NCBI GenBank assembly: GCA_018524725.1
Contig: JAEUWP010000562.1
Location: forward strand, 372,001-436,000
DNA: 64,000 nt
From: Podaxis mareebaensis
Taxonomy: Eukaryota > Basidiomycota > Agaricomycetes > Agaricales > Agaricaceae
Direction: 5' to 3'
Shown here: piece by piece, positions 12,512 to 25,232 of the stretch
Position numbering within the stretch: position 1 is the first letter of the stretch
Layout: the number at the start of each line of letters is the position of its first letter
Translations under genes and position numbers: made by a program
Notes under the pieces: generated by a model
The model's input: the letters and a program-made list of their open reading frames with translations, nothing else
Databases searched by the model: none
Told to the model about the DNA's origin: nothing

Positions 12512-12855
12512 AGAGGCAAGAGGGGTGGGGCTGGATGGACAACAGTATAAGGGGCGTGAAAAAAAGAAGGTATAGGTAGTCCTTCAATAACAAATGCAAC
12601 CTATTACAAAGTCCGAAGCAAAGCATGCGCCCCTCCTTCTCCCAATTGCCCCAGTCGGGTATGATCATGGAGAGGACCCCCTGGACCCTTTGAGAGGACC
12701 TACAAAACAGTAACTGGGCGATCAAATTTTTCCAAAAATGGTTTAGGTTTCCTCCAGCCTGCACTAATTTTGTGCTTGCACCATCAGACCGCTCCAGACC
12801 GTAGCATCCTTAAGCACTCCTGAGTTCTTTAAATCAAGGGGTTTCCACTTGGAAT

Positions 12856-12870
12856 ACACACACACACACA
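12856..12870. repeat. (AC)n microsatellite
   Basis: A run of about seven AC dinucleotides in a non-coding interval. It is a simple repeat with no further signal around it. Confidence 0.9.
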
Positions 12871-13316
12871 GAGGTGAGGACAAATGAGAATCATCCACAA
12901 CCAGTCCTGTGGACGTCGTGTCCAACCAAAATACCGCGTTGGCGTACACACCCTATCTGCTTTCCAGATCAGGGGAAGACAGTGGTCAACTGCTGATGTC
13001 GAAGCTAGATAGTGGGTGCAGCCGAAGCTCAAGGATATATCGCCCGATTTGGATTCTTCTAAGCAATTGGACAGACATCTTTGAGACGACTTCAAGGTTT
13101 CAGTCGGAAAGCTTGGCAAAATTCTTGGCTCAACAATGGTAAGGGTGGAGCACCTACGAGCTTTTAAACCAACCACAAAATGTCCGGCAACAAACAGCAT
13201 TACAGATGTATGAACACATCTCGCTTTCAAATAAAACAGGGTTCCGGACAAGAGAAAGAAGTACCACAGGAGAAATCGAAATCCACATAGGTGAGAAAGC
13301 CGAGAGTTGAAACGTA

Positions 13317-15524
13317 TTACGAGACCCAGACTGACAGAATGATCAGGTCAAGGTGTAGATATTCTCACGACAAAGTACGTACATGCAAGCGAAATAACCG
13401 CATAAAGAGTGAGCAACCTAGGTCAGTCGTTTAGTATAATCGAACTCAAGCCTCACAAGAGATACCTACATCACACCTTCCATGTAGTTCGATTTTCCAT
13501 CCCTGGAGGAGGCTTTAAAAACAGAAATCAGAACAATAAAGCTAGGCTTACTGAATAAGGGTGTTTGTGAGGAGGACGGAAACAAAGAATACCACGGTCT
13601 GTTAGAAGTTAGATCCTGTCCAAGTTCATATGCATGATGGAATTTACCTCGAAGTTCTCGAAATAGAGTGAGAGATTATGACCGGTGCTAGGTATGGGAG
13701 TTATATGGATGGTTCGGGACAGATAGGCCTTACTACTTACAGCCAGCCGATAGTGACGAGCAAAGGGATAACGAACGAGGCAATTTGCTAGGCGATGTCA
13801 GACTCGTCAAACTGCAAGACAATGACAGGTATCAAGGAACATACGATGGAACTGCCGACACAGATACCGATAGTGAGCTCCATTTTGTCTTTCATGGCCA
13901 TCCAAACCGAGGTAACATGCTCAGCTGCATTGGCCTAAAAGAAGTATTAGTAAAAGCCAAGCTGAATTTCGGGACAGCACGTACGACAATAGGCAAAAGA
14001 ATCAAACCGATGAATGCTTTGGGAATATGGTAGCGCTCTGCAGTCTCTTCAATAGAGGCAACCACTAGATCGGATATTAAAACAGGGGCCGAGACATCCA
14101 CATTGGACAACCCACAGTAATCTGCGCAGAAAGAAGTCACAACAGTAACAATCAAAAGCCTATATAGCTATCAGCGACAATGAGATACTCGAGAGAACGA
14201 GGCTAACCCAACGGTGGCGGAAAGAAGGTTCATCTTGGGCGGTTCTTCTTCAACAGTTCGCCGCTCAGCCGATCGTGATCGGGACCGAGATCGACTTTCA
14301 GGATCCCGGTTCTCGTCGGTTCGAGAGTCACTAGGATCATAAAGAAAGGCGTGTGTTTTGAGCTAACGAAAGGGGTTAGGGCTGGGTGGGCAGCAAATGA
14401 ACGCCTTCTTGCACCCACCTGGAAATAAAGATAGATGATGTAGACGCCCAAAAGGATTATGGAGGTGCCCCGTGAGATAATGGTCAATCCGCGCTCATCT
14501 TGCAAAGGTTTCCGTAAAGAGGGGCAATTTTTGACGGGCCGAAAAGCTGCCTCACCTTGATGTCCAACCGCAAAGCTGTAAGCAGCGGGAATGACGAGAG
14601 CTGGTGGATATAAGTAGTGCGCGCAAAAAAGGGGTGAATTAACTTACTGATACAAGCAAGAGTCATGAGCTAATGTGGATCAGAGTAAGGAGTTAAAGAG
14701 TTAAGCTATGAAGGCAGTGATCAACGTTACCGAGCTCGATCTACGAAATTGATGAGCGAGGAAAATCTACAAGGACTGCGATACATACGCTTGCGCGGCA
14801 GTGACTTGGAAGATGCTTTCCGGTTTGACGCAGCCAGCTTTTAACATGTCTCAATGGCCGTCCGAGAACATTCGATGTAAGAGTGACAGACCTGCGACGA
14901 AGGAGCAACCGAGGACGAGCAATATGTTGGACAGAATCGAGCCGAGCATCTTTGGAAGGATTCACGCTTAAAATACCATTGATAGACTCAAAAATCGATA
15001 TACATACAGAAGTCTGGACAATACGCATTTCATCTGCACTGAAGATTCAGAGATAATGTACAGCCAAACCCAAGTCAGAGCGCACCTTGGAGCAGAGCTG
15101 CAATTCCAACGATGATTTCAACAGCGTTGCCAAAAGACGCGTTCAAGAGACCAGCAAGGGTATCACCCAATGAAAAAGACATTTGTTCGGTGCATTCTCC
15201 GAGAAGCTGTGGCTGGGTGAGCGCCGAAAAAGGTGAGGCGACAACGCGCGTTGGGCAGACCTTAGCAAGAGGGACGATCGCGAGGAAGCTAAAGCTGAAC
15301 CGGAGAGCAGCATCCCAGTCGAGGTGATGGGCAGCAATACTCAAAGGAACGAAAACAAGGAGGATATTCAAATAGGTGCCAAAGAAAAAGTGGCTGATGG
15401 ATTGGCGCCAGCTGGGTTCTTCTTCTGCTTTGATCAAGGAGACGAACCGTTGTGTGTAAGACTTGGTCATAGACGCTGAGCCATTAAGGAGCGGTGTCGT
15501 TTCCGAGTGGGACGCGGAGGACAT
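13317..15524 (-). CDS. VCX1: Vacuolar Ca2+/H+ exchanger (CAX family)
   Basis: This is a cation/proton antiporter of the CAX family, which loads Ca2+ into the vacuole. The start [16 protein letters not shown] is followed by TM helices. The c-1 motif lies in [15 protein letters not shown] (exon 1). Next come [60 protein letters not shown] and a hydrophilic Ser/Arg loop ([11 protein letters not shown]). The second half has [24 protein letters not shown] spliced to the c-2 motif [17 protein letters not shown] and [11 protein letters not shown], ending VISLAFWVS with TAA at 13317-13319. The gene has many introns. Two exons are tiny: 10 nt at 14731-14740 and 22 nt at 14648-14669; both are needed to keep the frame through the conserved QASSSLMTLACIT block. 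An upstream in-frame ATG at 15569 is possible, but the start at 15524 looks better. Confidence 0.9.
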
Positions 15525-15678
15525 ATTATGAATGGTTGGGGAGTGGGCAAAGGAATGACGAAAAGTCAAACTAAGGTCTTTATGCGGAATGTTGGATTGG
15601 TCGGAGCGAAGTTCAAGTCAAGGCAGTGCGAATGACGTCACGTGCACCACATATGGAAGATATGGTAAAATTGATAGA

Positions 15679-16432
15679 CTAAATTCGTATTTCGTCTGCG
15701 TTGAGGTCAACTGGTCCTGTCGACAAATGCGATGCATCTCCATATCTCACGATTTTCCCTCTATTTCCACTCCATTCAATCAACGACACAGATGTGTTCG
15801 AACACGCAGCCACGACCACTCCTTTCTCCGGACTTAACTTGCCAATTTCGATCAAACGCCTCACCAACGTGCCTATGAACCCTCCGTGCGAAACAACCAG
15901 GATATTGTACGGATCCTTTCGTGGCGGCAACGAGGCAGTGTAATCGACGATCTCCCTTCCCCACCAGGCCAAGGCCCGTTTTATGAACGCTGGTCCTGTC
16001 TCTATCATTGGTCCCACTCCCGAAATCTTGGCTTGCCCCAATACCTGTCCTTGAAGCTCGCCCATAAACTACCCCAAGTTAACGGAGTCCGCACTTCCAG
16101 GCCGGAGATATAAAAAAACCACCCACACGTTCACGCAGTTGCTCATCTTTGCGCAGTCCTAGGCCGGGTTGCTGCTCCAATATCACAGCAGCTGTCTGCC
16201 AAAAATGTGAGCACGATTATACCCCCTCCCTCCCCTCCATACTCACCGTTGCCGCCCTACTTAGATCACTCGATAACGCAGCGTCGAATTTGACTGTTCT
16301 GAGTGCGCGTGCCACCAACGCTGCCTGCTCCAAGCCGATCTCATTTAATGGCGTATCGAGCTGTCCTTGAATGATCTTGTTTCGATTTGCATCTGTCTCT
16401 CCATGGCGAACTAGGTATACTCTTGCCTGCAT
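15679..16432 (-). CDS. Histidine phosphatase (phosphoglycerate mutase-like)
   Basis: This is a small cytosolic histidine-phosphatase superfamily member. The protein starts MQARVYLVRHGETDANRN, giving the catalytic RHG motif at residues 8-10, then IQGQLDTPLNEIGLEQA, typical of broad-specificity PGM-like or TIGAR-like phosphatases. Two short introns separate this exon from TAAVILEQQPGLGLRKDEQL and FMGELQGQVLGQ. The second catalytic His is in ILVVSHGGFIGTLVRRL. The C-terminus ends VDLNADEIRI. Length is about 210 residues. The substrate cannot be deduced; fructose-2,6-bisphosphatase-like or general sugar-phosphate phosphatase activity are the obvious options. It is convergent with no gene and shares orientation with DOA1 and the exchanger. 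Confidence 0.88.
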
Positions 16433-16710
16433 AATCGCGGAAAGCGAGGGGAGGTGGACTTATCTCGACTCACGCATTATGGTGAACGTCGAAAGGAGCT
16501 GTGGTCCTTACGTAAACCCTATTTGGCATGTTCCGGAAAGGGCACAAGGCAACGGCACCGTCTCTGGCGCATCTGGCCCTCGAACAGTAGGCTTAATACA
16601 TCCACACGCTTGGACATTGCACTCCGATCATCTTACTTTACGCGATACACGTCAATGAAACATAAATCTATCGATCTTTTAGCCAGAGTGAACGTGCTGA
16701 TCTCGCAATC

Positions 16711-19700
16711 TCAGAAAAGGGCAGTGATAGCGACACTCATACTCTTGAAGCGATCTTCCGGGAAGGTGTTGGGGAGAGCGCGAAGGCATTGATTGGCTTC
16801 TCCGATTTGGGCTCCCGTTAAGGGCTGCCCTGCCTTCTTGGCCGCATATGCCTACATTCCACGTTAACCAATAGGTTCAGAATCAAAAGGGCCGAGAATG
16901 TGCATACCACATTCCCCAATGCCACAAGCGTGCGATACCCAGCTTCAGAGTCGCTGGTCTCCGCAGCTAGCAGCTATTTATATGTATCATCAGCGGTGGC
17001 GCGGACAAGGTATGTGACAGCGAACGTACCCCGAGCACCAATGTTAGGTATTGAGGCTGGAGAGCGGTGTCAATCGGCGTACGGAGAATAGAGCAAGAAA
17101 TACTATCAAAAAAAAAATGCAATTTCAACAACTTCCATAAGCTTTTGAGAGCCAGGATCACATACTTGAACAAGATCGTCGCGAAAGCCACCCGCTGAGT
17201 TTTATTTAGGAGGGTGTATGGAACCTGACCAAGGCCTTCTAGAATCTGACCACAATTTAGTGAACGTGACTGCCTGTAGTTAAGAGTGCATTTACCTGAC
17301 CCAACCATGGATCAATTAACTTTGTATCCTCCCGGACAGCGTTCGCCAGCGTGCGTAGCACGAGTAATATATTGGTTTCTCGTGCCTTGGGTAACGGAGA
17401 TGACCAAGGTGCAGCCCATTTCGATGCTTTGAACACTGTCTCAAAGAAACGTTCCTTGAGGCCCGGCGTGCTGAACGCTTCAGGCGAGAATCCGACGAAC
17501 AGTCGACAGAGGTCAAACACTGTGATGATATTAATTAAGGAGATATGAAGAGGAGTAATATTTCAAGGGAAGACCCACGTACCAGGGAACAATTGCGCAC
17601 TTGGCCAACGATCGAGCAGCTGGATTACGGTGTCGACATGACCAGATGTGAGAGGTTTTGATGGTCGGTGGGACGGACTCGCGATAACCTGAGATAGGTA
17701 TGTGAAGATCTCGTTGATGGTGGAGCTCTGCTCGGGAGTCATAGCAAGGTCGGCAGTTGTCTGGACGGAGAAATCAGCAAGTTTATGATAGTGCATTGAC
17801 ATGGAACGACTTACAGCATTGCTCTTTAGAGTATCATTAAACTGAGAAAGCTTTCCTTGCATGGCATTAACATTCGCTTGCTTAAAATTGAGAGCTTTGG
17901 CCTGCCGTTTATCATTAACTCCGGAGAGGTGTATACCAATAATAATGCATACCACGGGCAATATGCCGGCAGTGGCACTGGAGGTAGGAGAGGCCGTCTG
18001 TGGTGTTGTAGACCCCCCTGAAGGGTTGTAACGTGATGCACCGGTGAACGGATCTCCGGAAGATACAGGAGCTGCTGGTGTACTGGATTGCCCTGTGCCC
18101 CTGTAGCGCGAGGCACCTGTGAAGGGGTCTGCGTATTCTTCGTTTGGTCCTCTGCCACCCGAACCTGTGCTACGGTATCGGGACGCTCCTGGCAAGCGCA
18201 GTCATTAGTTTCGGGCTGCTGCCAATAGGTATGGATAATAACCAGTATATGGGTCCACATACTCGTCGCCAGAGCCTAACTTCACGCCAGAGGTATTCTT
18301 TTCAATAAACTGTACTACTTGGTCAATATAGGACATGGAAATCTCGTTGGCTTGAAGGAATCTCTGCGCAGCTGCATAAGGATTCTCTGACTTTGGTGTC
18401 AGTCATTGTGATTGATACCGTCAGTGCTGGGATCGTACCTGTGACATTATATGGCAGTTTCAAAGGCGGCACTCCATCTTGGATGTCCACATCAAAGACG
18501 TAGTCATACTCCTTCCCCTCATAGAGCTGCTTTCGCCCTGATCCAACAGCGTCAACTACATCTCCGATCTTCTGCCATTGAGAACTCGCGCTGTCCCACT
18601 GACTAGCTGTTAGATTGATATCGGTTACTAGGTCGCATATACGGAATCACCTGATGGGCTTCAACAACATCTCCCTTCTTGATCATCTTGACCTCTCCTG
18701 GCTTCTTGCCTAAAAGGTCCAATAAGGAAACGCAAACGATAGAAATTTGTGATGTCATACCGGGTGTTGAAAGAGCCTCTGGTCCTGGGAGGTCACTCTT
18801 CTTCACATCACCAACTTGCTGAGATGGCAAGGCCTGGGATGCAACCTGAGCTTCATACTCTTTCAAATCTTGCTCTGATGCCCATCGCTCTTCCGAAGCG
18901 CTGAAGATACGAACAACTCCATCACTGCAGCCGCTGACAATATCACCATTGGGCATGACTGACACAGCCCACACCGAGATGGCAGGATGAACAATGACCT
19001 GTGAGCATTCGTCACCTAGAATCGTTAGATCATAATGTATTGAATCTTGTCAATGCGAGCTCACCTTGCCAGATACGGACGGAACGATCTTCCCCTGCTG
19101 ACACGATATCACCATTTGGCAACACTGAAAGGCTATACACGAAGGAAGTATGCCCAGATAGCGTGTAAACCAGGTCACCTCCCAGTGTCCAAACACGTAT
19201 CTCACTACGCAAAGTGAGACGTCACATAGTTGAGATATGTATGTTTGATCGTACCTGTCATTGGAGCATGACGCAAAACCGATATCGGGAACCAACGCAA
19301 GGCCACGCACGGCATCCTGGTGGCCCTTGAATGTCTGAATTACTTTGTGTCTCTGCCAAAGTTTGATAGTCTTGTCAGCAGAACCTGAGATAGCCAGCGT
19401 TAGCAAGTGCTATAGTCAGTATGAGGTGAATGGACTTGCCTGTCAGCAACTGTTCCTCGTCTATCGCTTTAACGGCCCACACAGATTGTTGATGCCCCTT
19501 CAAATCGTACTTCAATTGGAAGTTGACCCAGACCTTCGCGGTCCTATCCGCAATGAAGGAATCGTACAGGATCTTAACCACAAGGACTCACTTATCCCAC
19601 GAGCCAGAAATAATCGACCCTCCAGGCGTGACATCCAAAGTACAGACATTGTCCATGTGCCCAAGCAGACTGAACATCGGCTCGTCCTTCGGTGAGTCGA

Positions 19701-20080
19701 GAGAGAAGACGTTGATCACTGTCTCCTGGCCGCCAGTCACGACATAACCTACGTATTCAGAAGATCAGTGGAAGGTCCAAGAGTAATCTTCGACATGTAT
19801 CATCACTACCTTTGGGTGCATCTGACGTTGGTGGCAGATATGTGATAGAGTTCACATATCGCGAGCCGGGTCGAAAGACGGTTGCAGGCGAGAACTGGCC
19901 ATTCTCAGACTTCTGCCATGAAATCGCGGTTGTATCACGCGAGGCTGATAGGATGAGGTCATTCCGTGGTGTGCTCAACGCGCGTACCTAAGAAATAGTG
20001 AGATACGATTGAGTAAGACACAAGGGACTACTCACATCGGAGGAGTGTGCAGTCAGGGTGGCTGATAACTTGTAAGGCAT
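16711..20080 (-). CDS. DOA1: DOA1/UFD3/PLAA ubiquitin-binding Cdc48 adaptor
   Basis: This WD40-PFU-PUL protein binds ubiquitin and the Cdc48/p97 C-terminus and controls ubiquitin levels, membrane-protein sorting and ribophagy. The start MPYKLSATLTAHSSD (ATG at 20080) is spliced to VRALSTPRNDLILSASRDTT. Successive exons hold WD repeats (ISGSADKTIKLWQRHKVIQ, IRVWTLGGDLVYTLSGHTS, DRSVRIWQGE, CSDGVVRIFSASEERW). The PFU ubiquitin-binding domain follows (GEVKMIKKGDVVEAHQ, SQWQKIGDVVDAVGSGRKQL, EYDYVFDVDIQDG). A linker carries three PFTGASRY-type repeats, then comes the PUL armadillo domain (FDLCRLFVGFSPEAFSTPGL, ILLVLRTLANAVRED). It ends EDRFKSMSVAITALF with TGA at 16711-16713. Domain order and length fit the family, and the model uses about ten short introns. 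Confidence 0.92.
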
Positions 20081-20934
20081 TGACGATAGGATGGCTGAAA
20101 GAGGTGATAGAGCAATCCGTGATGGGGTGGATTCTAGTAGATGTCGATGAAGTCACAACCCGGGATTATCAGGCGTTTATGTTACACGCCTCGCCTCTAA
20201 TTCTTTCAGGAAAGCTCTATCACATTCAATTGAACCCACATATAGATCACAATAACACAAGCGTTGTATTATCTTCAAGAATCCGCATATGCCAGTTTCT
20301 GTCAGTTCCTTGAACAGGTCGTTCATCCACTTGGGTTATTCTCAGAGGACAGTCCGTAGTATACAAAAGATGTACGCCCCACTAACGAGCCCAAGAACTG
20401 TGAAGCAGCAAATGGGAGATACGGAGGTGTATACTATGCCGTGCACCATTACTTCATCTCCTGCGAGTGCCTCCCTAGTGCTAACCACCAGTCATAACGC
20501 GGGCTCTTGGTGGCAGTAAGACCAGTGAGGGGATGAAATTTCTTGATCGTGGCACGTGGTGTCTTATAAACCTGGCTTAGGGCCGGTCTCCGGGTGCAAT
20601 AAAGGAGCCCATTTCATCTGATCCACAGCTACGACTATCTACATATTATGTTGATACAATTGGTCACTACGAACAGGAAACCGACATAAAGGAATTATGG
20701 GTTTTGTATCCGAATGTATGAAAGCAGGACTGGCTGTAAGTTCCAACATAGGCATCGAAAGTCTTGGAAGACGTAGGTATTGAACGCCGCGGAGGATGGT
20801 CCAAGGACAGGGGGAAATACACAGATCAGGTTTGGTGAAGGAAGTGAATGTAATGCAAGCAGGAACCGAACACAAACAGCCAGAAGACGATGGTGCTGTA
20901 AATCAATTCCACGGTCTTTGTGTTGGTTAGCCTG
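20081..20934. other. Intergenic region between HOP1 and DOA1
   Basis: About 850 bp lie between the HOP1 stop and the DOA1 start. I see no frame with family motifs and no plausible splice chain. It should hold the DOA1 promoter and the HOP1 3' UTR. Confidence 0.5.
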
Positions 20935-23900
20935 TCATTCTGCGAGATCCACACCGGTTGCGACTGAGATCTTGACTTTCTTCTTGGCCGAAAGACTCTC
21001 TTGGTCATCGACACTTGAACGTTTGTGACCACGAGTCGACAGCGCCCGAGGCTCAGGGTCTACCACCAAATGCGCATCCTTCTGTGTCTGAATCCCGGGG
21101 AAGATGATCGGCGCGGGCTTGTGGAATTCAGAAGCGTTATTTCCGCCGGTCGGTTGCAGTGGGCGTGTGTTGTACTTCGCAACCTAAGAAAAGCTAGGTC
21201 AGAAAACACGCCTGCTGTCTCCGATTGAGCTCACCATTTCACCAATCCCTAGAAGTCGGTTCTCGGCTTGAAGGGAAGGATCGAAGTAGTCACGATATCT
21301 GGGCGTATGTCTTATGTCCTTATTATACCGATACAGAGACTTTTGCATGTTGGTGCGGCGTTGCTTCGTCTGCTTTATGATGCCTTTCTTTTTGGGACAA
21401 GTCTTGGTGATCCCTAGTTGATCCACCTCGGCCACATGTTCCTGGATAAAACCTACGATGCACTCCAACGATGTCATCATACGGATTTGGGATCGAAACG
21501 AACCTTCATCTTCGAGTCTTTTAAGCATTTGCCGGGACTGAGCGAAATTTGTTCCTGGGGAATTTTACATGACCACCAGACTCGTTCTGCCAGATGTCAT
21601 AAACTCACCAAGTTGTTTTGCAAAATCTGCCGGGACCAGATTTTTCATCCTCTCGGCAACCTTGATCGAACGCCTATATCGGGGGATTAGCAACAACCTC
21701 GCTTCCAATCAACAACTTGCCGGAAGAGAGCCAAGGCGCGGTATTTGGACATCAGGCGAGGATATATATCTGATTTAATGAGTTCCCATGAGACATCAGC
21801 GCGGAGGCGACAGTCAAAGCAAACGAATTTGGCTGGTATGCGTTTGTCCTTGACCGAATGATACCTTTGTCGCGTCAGGAACGGTTTGAAGTGGCGCCAC
21901 ATCAAAAACCTCACCCCATACACCTAGGAGTCAAAGCAACGAATAAGAATGCAAGCGATCGAGGCAACGGAACCAACCTCACCAAATATGAAACCATCTG
22001 GCGCATCCACCTTCACAGAAGCAACATTCATCTTCTACCTGTCAACCCCAGTGTAAAAATCAAATTGCTCACGGAGAAAGCGAAAACGTACTGATGCGTC
22101 GCACTCGCACGCAAGTCCTTTGTCCTCTTCCATCGAAGCCAGACTACCAAGGCTTGCGTCCCTGTCCAATTTCCCTGAGTTTCTACCTGAACGTCGGTTC
22201 TTTGACGTTGCAAGACGCAGTGATCCCGCGACATCTTCTGACATTTCATCTCCTGAAGTGTCCTCACCTTCAATGAGCGAATCAAGGATAAAACGCCGCA
22301 GTTTTACCTGGCGGAGCAGCTTCCTGTAGACCTGCAGCATCGTCCAAGGACATCTTCGCAAGGAGCAGGGTCTCATCCCCATCGGAGCTTTGATTAAAAA
22401 CACCGACCTGGCACAAACCAAGAGTCTGCAATGTTAACGCGAGTGCTACTCGGACACCAAAGAGATTGACTGACACTGTCCGCAACAGTGGCAGAGGGGA
22501 TAGCATCGTCCGGCAACGACTGGGGGTTTTGCGTCTCAAAGGCGAAAGTCTGCGTTTCGTCATACTCGGTTATTACACCTTCACTTTGGTTGTTCTGTAC
22601 ATCAGTGATGAGTATTTAAGGCTTTCTTTTTTGTGCCAAGAATCACCAGGTCACTGAGGTGCATTGGCACAGGTTCAGGTGCACCTCCGTAAACCGCTTC
22701 TGCGGTGGGTTTAGGAGCTGTGATGGATTCTATAATTCCATCCCCATTTCTGATCCCAATAGGGACAAGGATATGTGAGTCGCAGACGCGTAGGAAGGAG
22801 CCATCGGGTTGTCGAACATAGTCCGGATCGTCTTCTCCTTCGGCATCCATATCCAGGTCGGCAGTGTCAGTTTCAGCAGACCAGACGAGGTTTCTCATCT
22901 CGGCGTCTTTCTCTTGTTGTTCGATCTGTTGTGCACGAAGCTCTGCCTCTTGCAATGGCGTGAGTCTCTGAGATGGCAAACGGGATTCCGTTATGCCACT
23001 AAAGGCTGCCTCCTGTTGTTCTACAGATGGTAAATATGTTGCAATGGAGGTGATGTTCAGGTTGACGCTTAGGTTTTGGGTCAGGACAGGAAGATATTAA
23101 GTTAACCTGATACATACGAATGATGTCCAGTGGCGACCTTCCCGATACTCCATTTGTCAGGGACTTCGTCGAGATTATGGGTCATCATATACCAGCGATC
23201 TTTTTCCGCATCGCCTGCTTGGAAGTATGGTGGTTCATAATCCGCCGGAGTAGTATCGGTGTAAAATATCTTGAAAGTTGCATATCGGCGTTCTATTCGT
23301 TCGTTTGTTAGGTTAGTGACCGTCGATCTGTGGGCAGACGAACTAGGCAAAGCATCCATCTGGTTCATGGCGTGGATAAGTGTTTTGAGGAGGGTCTGGG
23401 AAAGTCAGACGGGGTACTGGTAAAAAAGCAATGCGCGTGACACCTTGACGCTCTTCTTGACGTCGCGTAAAGTCGGTGTCCGCCCTTCTTTGGCCGCCTT
23501 TGCAACGGGGTCCCCCGGATTTTCCGCCTTCGGTCGTTTCAAGTCGTTTCCAAGGGTCATTATGGGGATAACGGAGTCGCTTCCTGGAAGTTTATGATAC
23601 TAGAACAGCGATCAGAGGGGGTATTGTAAAAGATAATTCACAAAGTGCTGACCCGGAAGTTGAACGTATAAGCTTCCACGATGCTAGGAAAAGTTATGAA
23701 TGGTCATTCTGGAATGCATATATGCACAGTACTTGTTCGGATCCTTGCTGTCCTGTCGGTCGCTCTGAGCGATGCATTGCTGGCGCACATATGATATAGA
23801 GGCTCACCAGATAGATCCCAAAAATGAAGCTACGGAGGTATTGCTTTCCAAGCGCATCAAAAATTCCATATTCCTAACGTCAAATTCGTGTAGAAGCAGC

Positions 23901-24373
23901 TTAGGGCAACGCATATAAGCACTGACCAGATAGTTAAGAATTCTATCGGCCTCCTCCGAGTAACCACGCGCCATTGTCTAGAAATTCGTTTAACCAATGC
24001 TTGTCCAGTGCGGCGGTCCATGTTACCATGATTTTGAAACCAGCAGTTCTCTGTCGTGAACCCTGAGCGCTGGATGATTCGCTTACTTGAGAGCTTGTAG
24101 GAGTGGGATCTTCGGACGTCGTGAAGTGGCCTCAAAGCTCGAGTGTCAGTTTTAGCAAGCTTCCCCTAAAAGCGCCTCAACTTTCAGAGAAGTTATCATC
24201 GGGGAGGAGATTCCTAAATGCATATAAGGGGCGAGAATGGGGCAATGCATGGTCAGCTTGTACCTCAAGAAAGTTATGCAACCAAGCCCAGCCTTTAGCA
24301 GGGTCTGAACGACAGCCGTGCTCTGTGCCTGTGAAATTGACTGTTGCGGACGAGTCTGTTGTACTGACATCAT
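20935..24373 (-). CDS. HOP1: Meiotic HORMA-domain protein Hop1
   Basis: This is the meiotic chromosome-axis protein that promotes inter-homologue recombination and checkpoint signalling. Exon 1 starts MMSVQQTRPQQSISQAQSTA and runs to VVQTLLKAGLGCITFLR, followed by the HORMA core: LLPDDNFSES, ADRILNYLEYGIFDAL, YLRSFIFGIYL, VEAYTFNFRYHKLPGS, VKTLLKTLIHAMNQMDALPS and ERRYATFKIFYTDTTPADYE. The middle is acidic and low complexity. A PHD-type zinc finger is assembled from several exons: CECDAS, VEDECCFCEGGCARWFHI, then WCMG, YHSVKDKRIPAKFVCFDCRL. The WCMG stretch depends on a 9-nt exon at 21915-21923. A winged-helix-like C-terminal part follows (FRSQIRMMTSLECIVGFIQE). The protein ends KKKVKISVATGVDLAE, TGA at 20935-20937. 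Either Met of the starting MM pair is possible. Confidence 0.88.
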
Positions 24374-24557
24374 GGTCGTAGAAGTACAAGAGCGATGACA
24401 GCACGCCAGAGGCTATTTGAAGTCACCTGACACACCAAGTAGAAGAGTCAACGTATCCATTTTGTACATGATCACAAGCACTCTGTCGAGATAACAGCCT
24501 GTTCCGAGCCCTCGACGTTTAGTATGTACAAATCATCTTGGGGGCAATTTCGAACGT

Positions 24558-25116
24558 CTATTGCCCGGAGCCGATCAAAGTAGTGATCCTTGAATCAAAC
24601 CCTTCACTTCGGATCGGCATTTCCGGAGTGTGGAAGGGGTTCTTCATAACAGCATCAGCGTAGATTTCGTATACTTTCTGCAGAATGACCTCGGCAGTGG
24701 TCTCCGTGAGCGAAGTCAGGAGGACAAATTTGGTTCCTGAGAGAGTTTTGCAGCCAGACTGGCATTCGCAGTGGTCGAGGGGGCATACCGGTCAATGTAA
24801 GGTGAATCGTAAGCTTGAACGTCTCGCCCTCGATAACTTCGGCACCAGAGCTGGAGCCAGTAGGAGATAGCCGACTTGTGATTGCGTGAATACCATGCAG
24901 TGTGCCCGCAAGAACCAAGTATTCGTTTGAGGTTAGCTGAGCTAGTCCATCTGTGTGCGAAGTAAGACTCGGATAAACGTATCAGGAGTGTCCGAGTAGG
25001 ACCTGCAAAGTTGCGCTGGTATACCAGACCACCAGCTTTGTTGATTATCTGGGAACATTGTCAAATTGGAATTCGGCGTGGCTCGGGGATCCTACCCAAA
25101 GTCCATGGATTGCCAT
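24558..25116 (-). CDS. TRS23: TRAPP complex subunit Trs23/TRAPPC4 (sybindin-like)
   Basis: This is a core subunit of TRAPP, the exchange factor for Rab1/Ypt1 in ER-Golgi traffic. A tiny first exon encodes MAIHGLW (ATG at 25116). After an intron ending in CCCAG comes IINKAGGLVYQRNFA, and another intron leads to the longin-like second half: LAQLTSNEYLVLAGTLHGIH, ITSRLSPTGSSSGAEVIEGE, TFKLTIHLTLTG. A further intron skips to TKFVLLTSLTETTAEVILQK, VYEIYADAVMKNPFHTPEMP and the end RITTLIGSGQ with TAG at 24558-24560. At about 140 residues it lacks the PDZ-like insert of animal TRAPPC4, as expected for a short fungal form. It is divergent from the glutaminyl cyclase gene, with only 116 bp between the start codons. 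Confidence 0.9.
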
Positions 25117-25232
25117 CGGAAGGGCGAGAAGAGGTGAAGCTAGAGTTGTTTGTTGGGATCTAGTGCGGGGGAAGATCGTAAAGTCAGTCAGTGGCCCGGG
25201 CCGGTCGGTGATTCACAGGTTGACTTAGCTCA

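Larger units (their letters stand above)
12366..13316. other. Intergenic region upstream of the DUF6534 gene
   Basis: About 950 bp lie between the start of the DUF6534 gene and the stop of the exchanger gene. The small open frames here show no family motif, no consistent splice pattern and low-complexity composition, so I do not call a gene. The interval holds the 64-bp tandem duplication, a short CA microsatellite, and presumably the DUF6534 promoter and the exchanger 3' UTR. Confidence 0.5.

Noticed and set aside
12764..13251. Minus-strand frames of 61-140 codons
   Set aside because: No family motif, no splice continuity with neighbours, and one includes the CA microsatellite.
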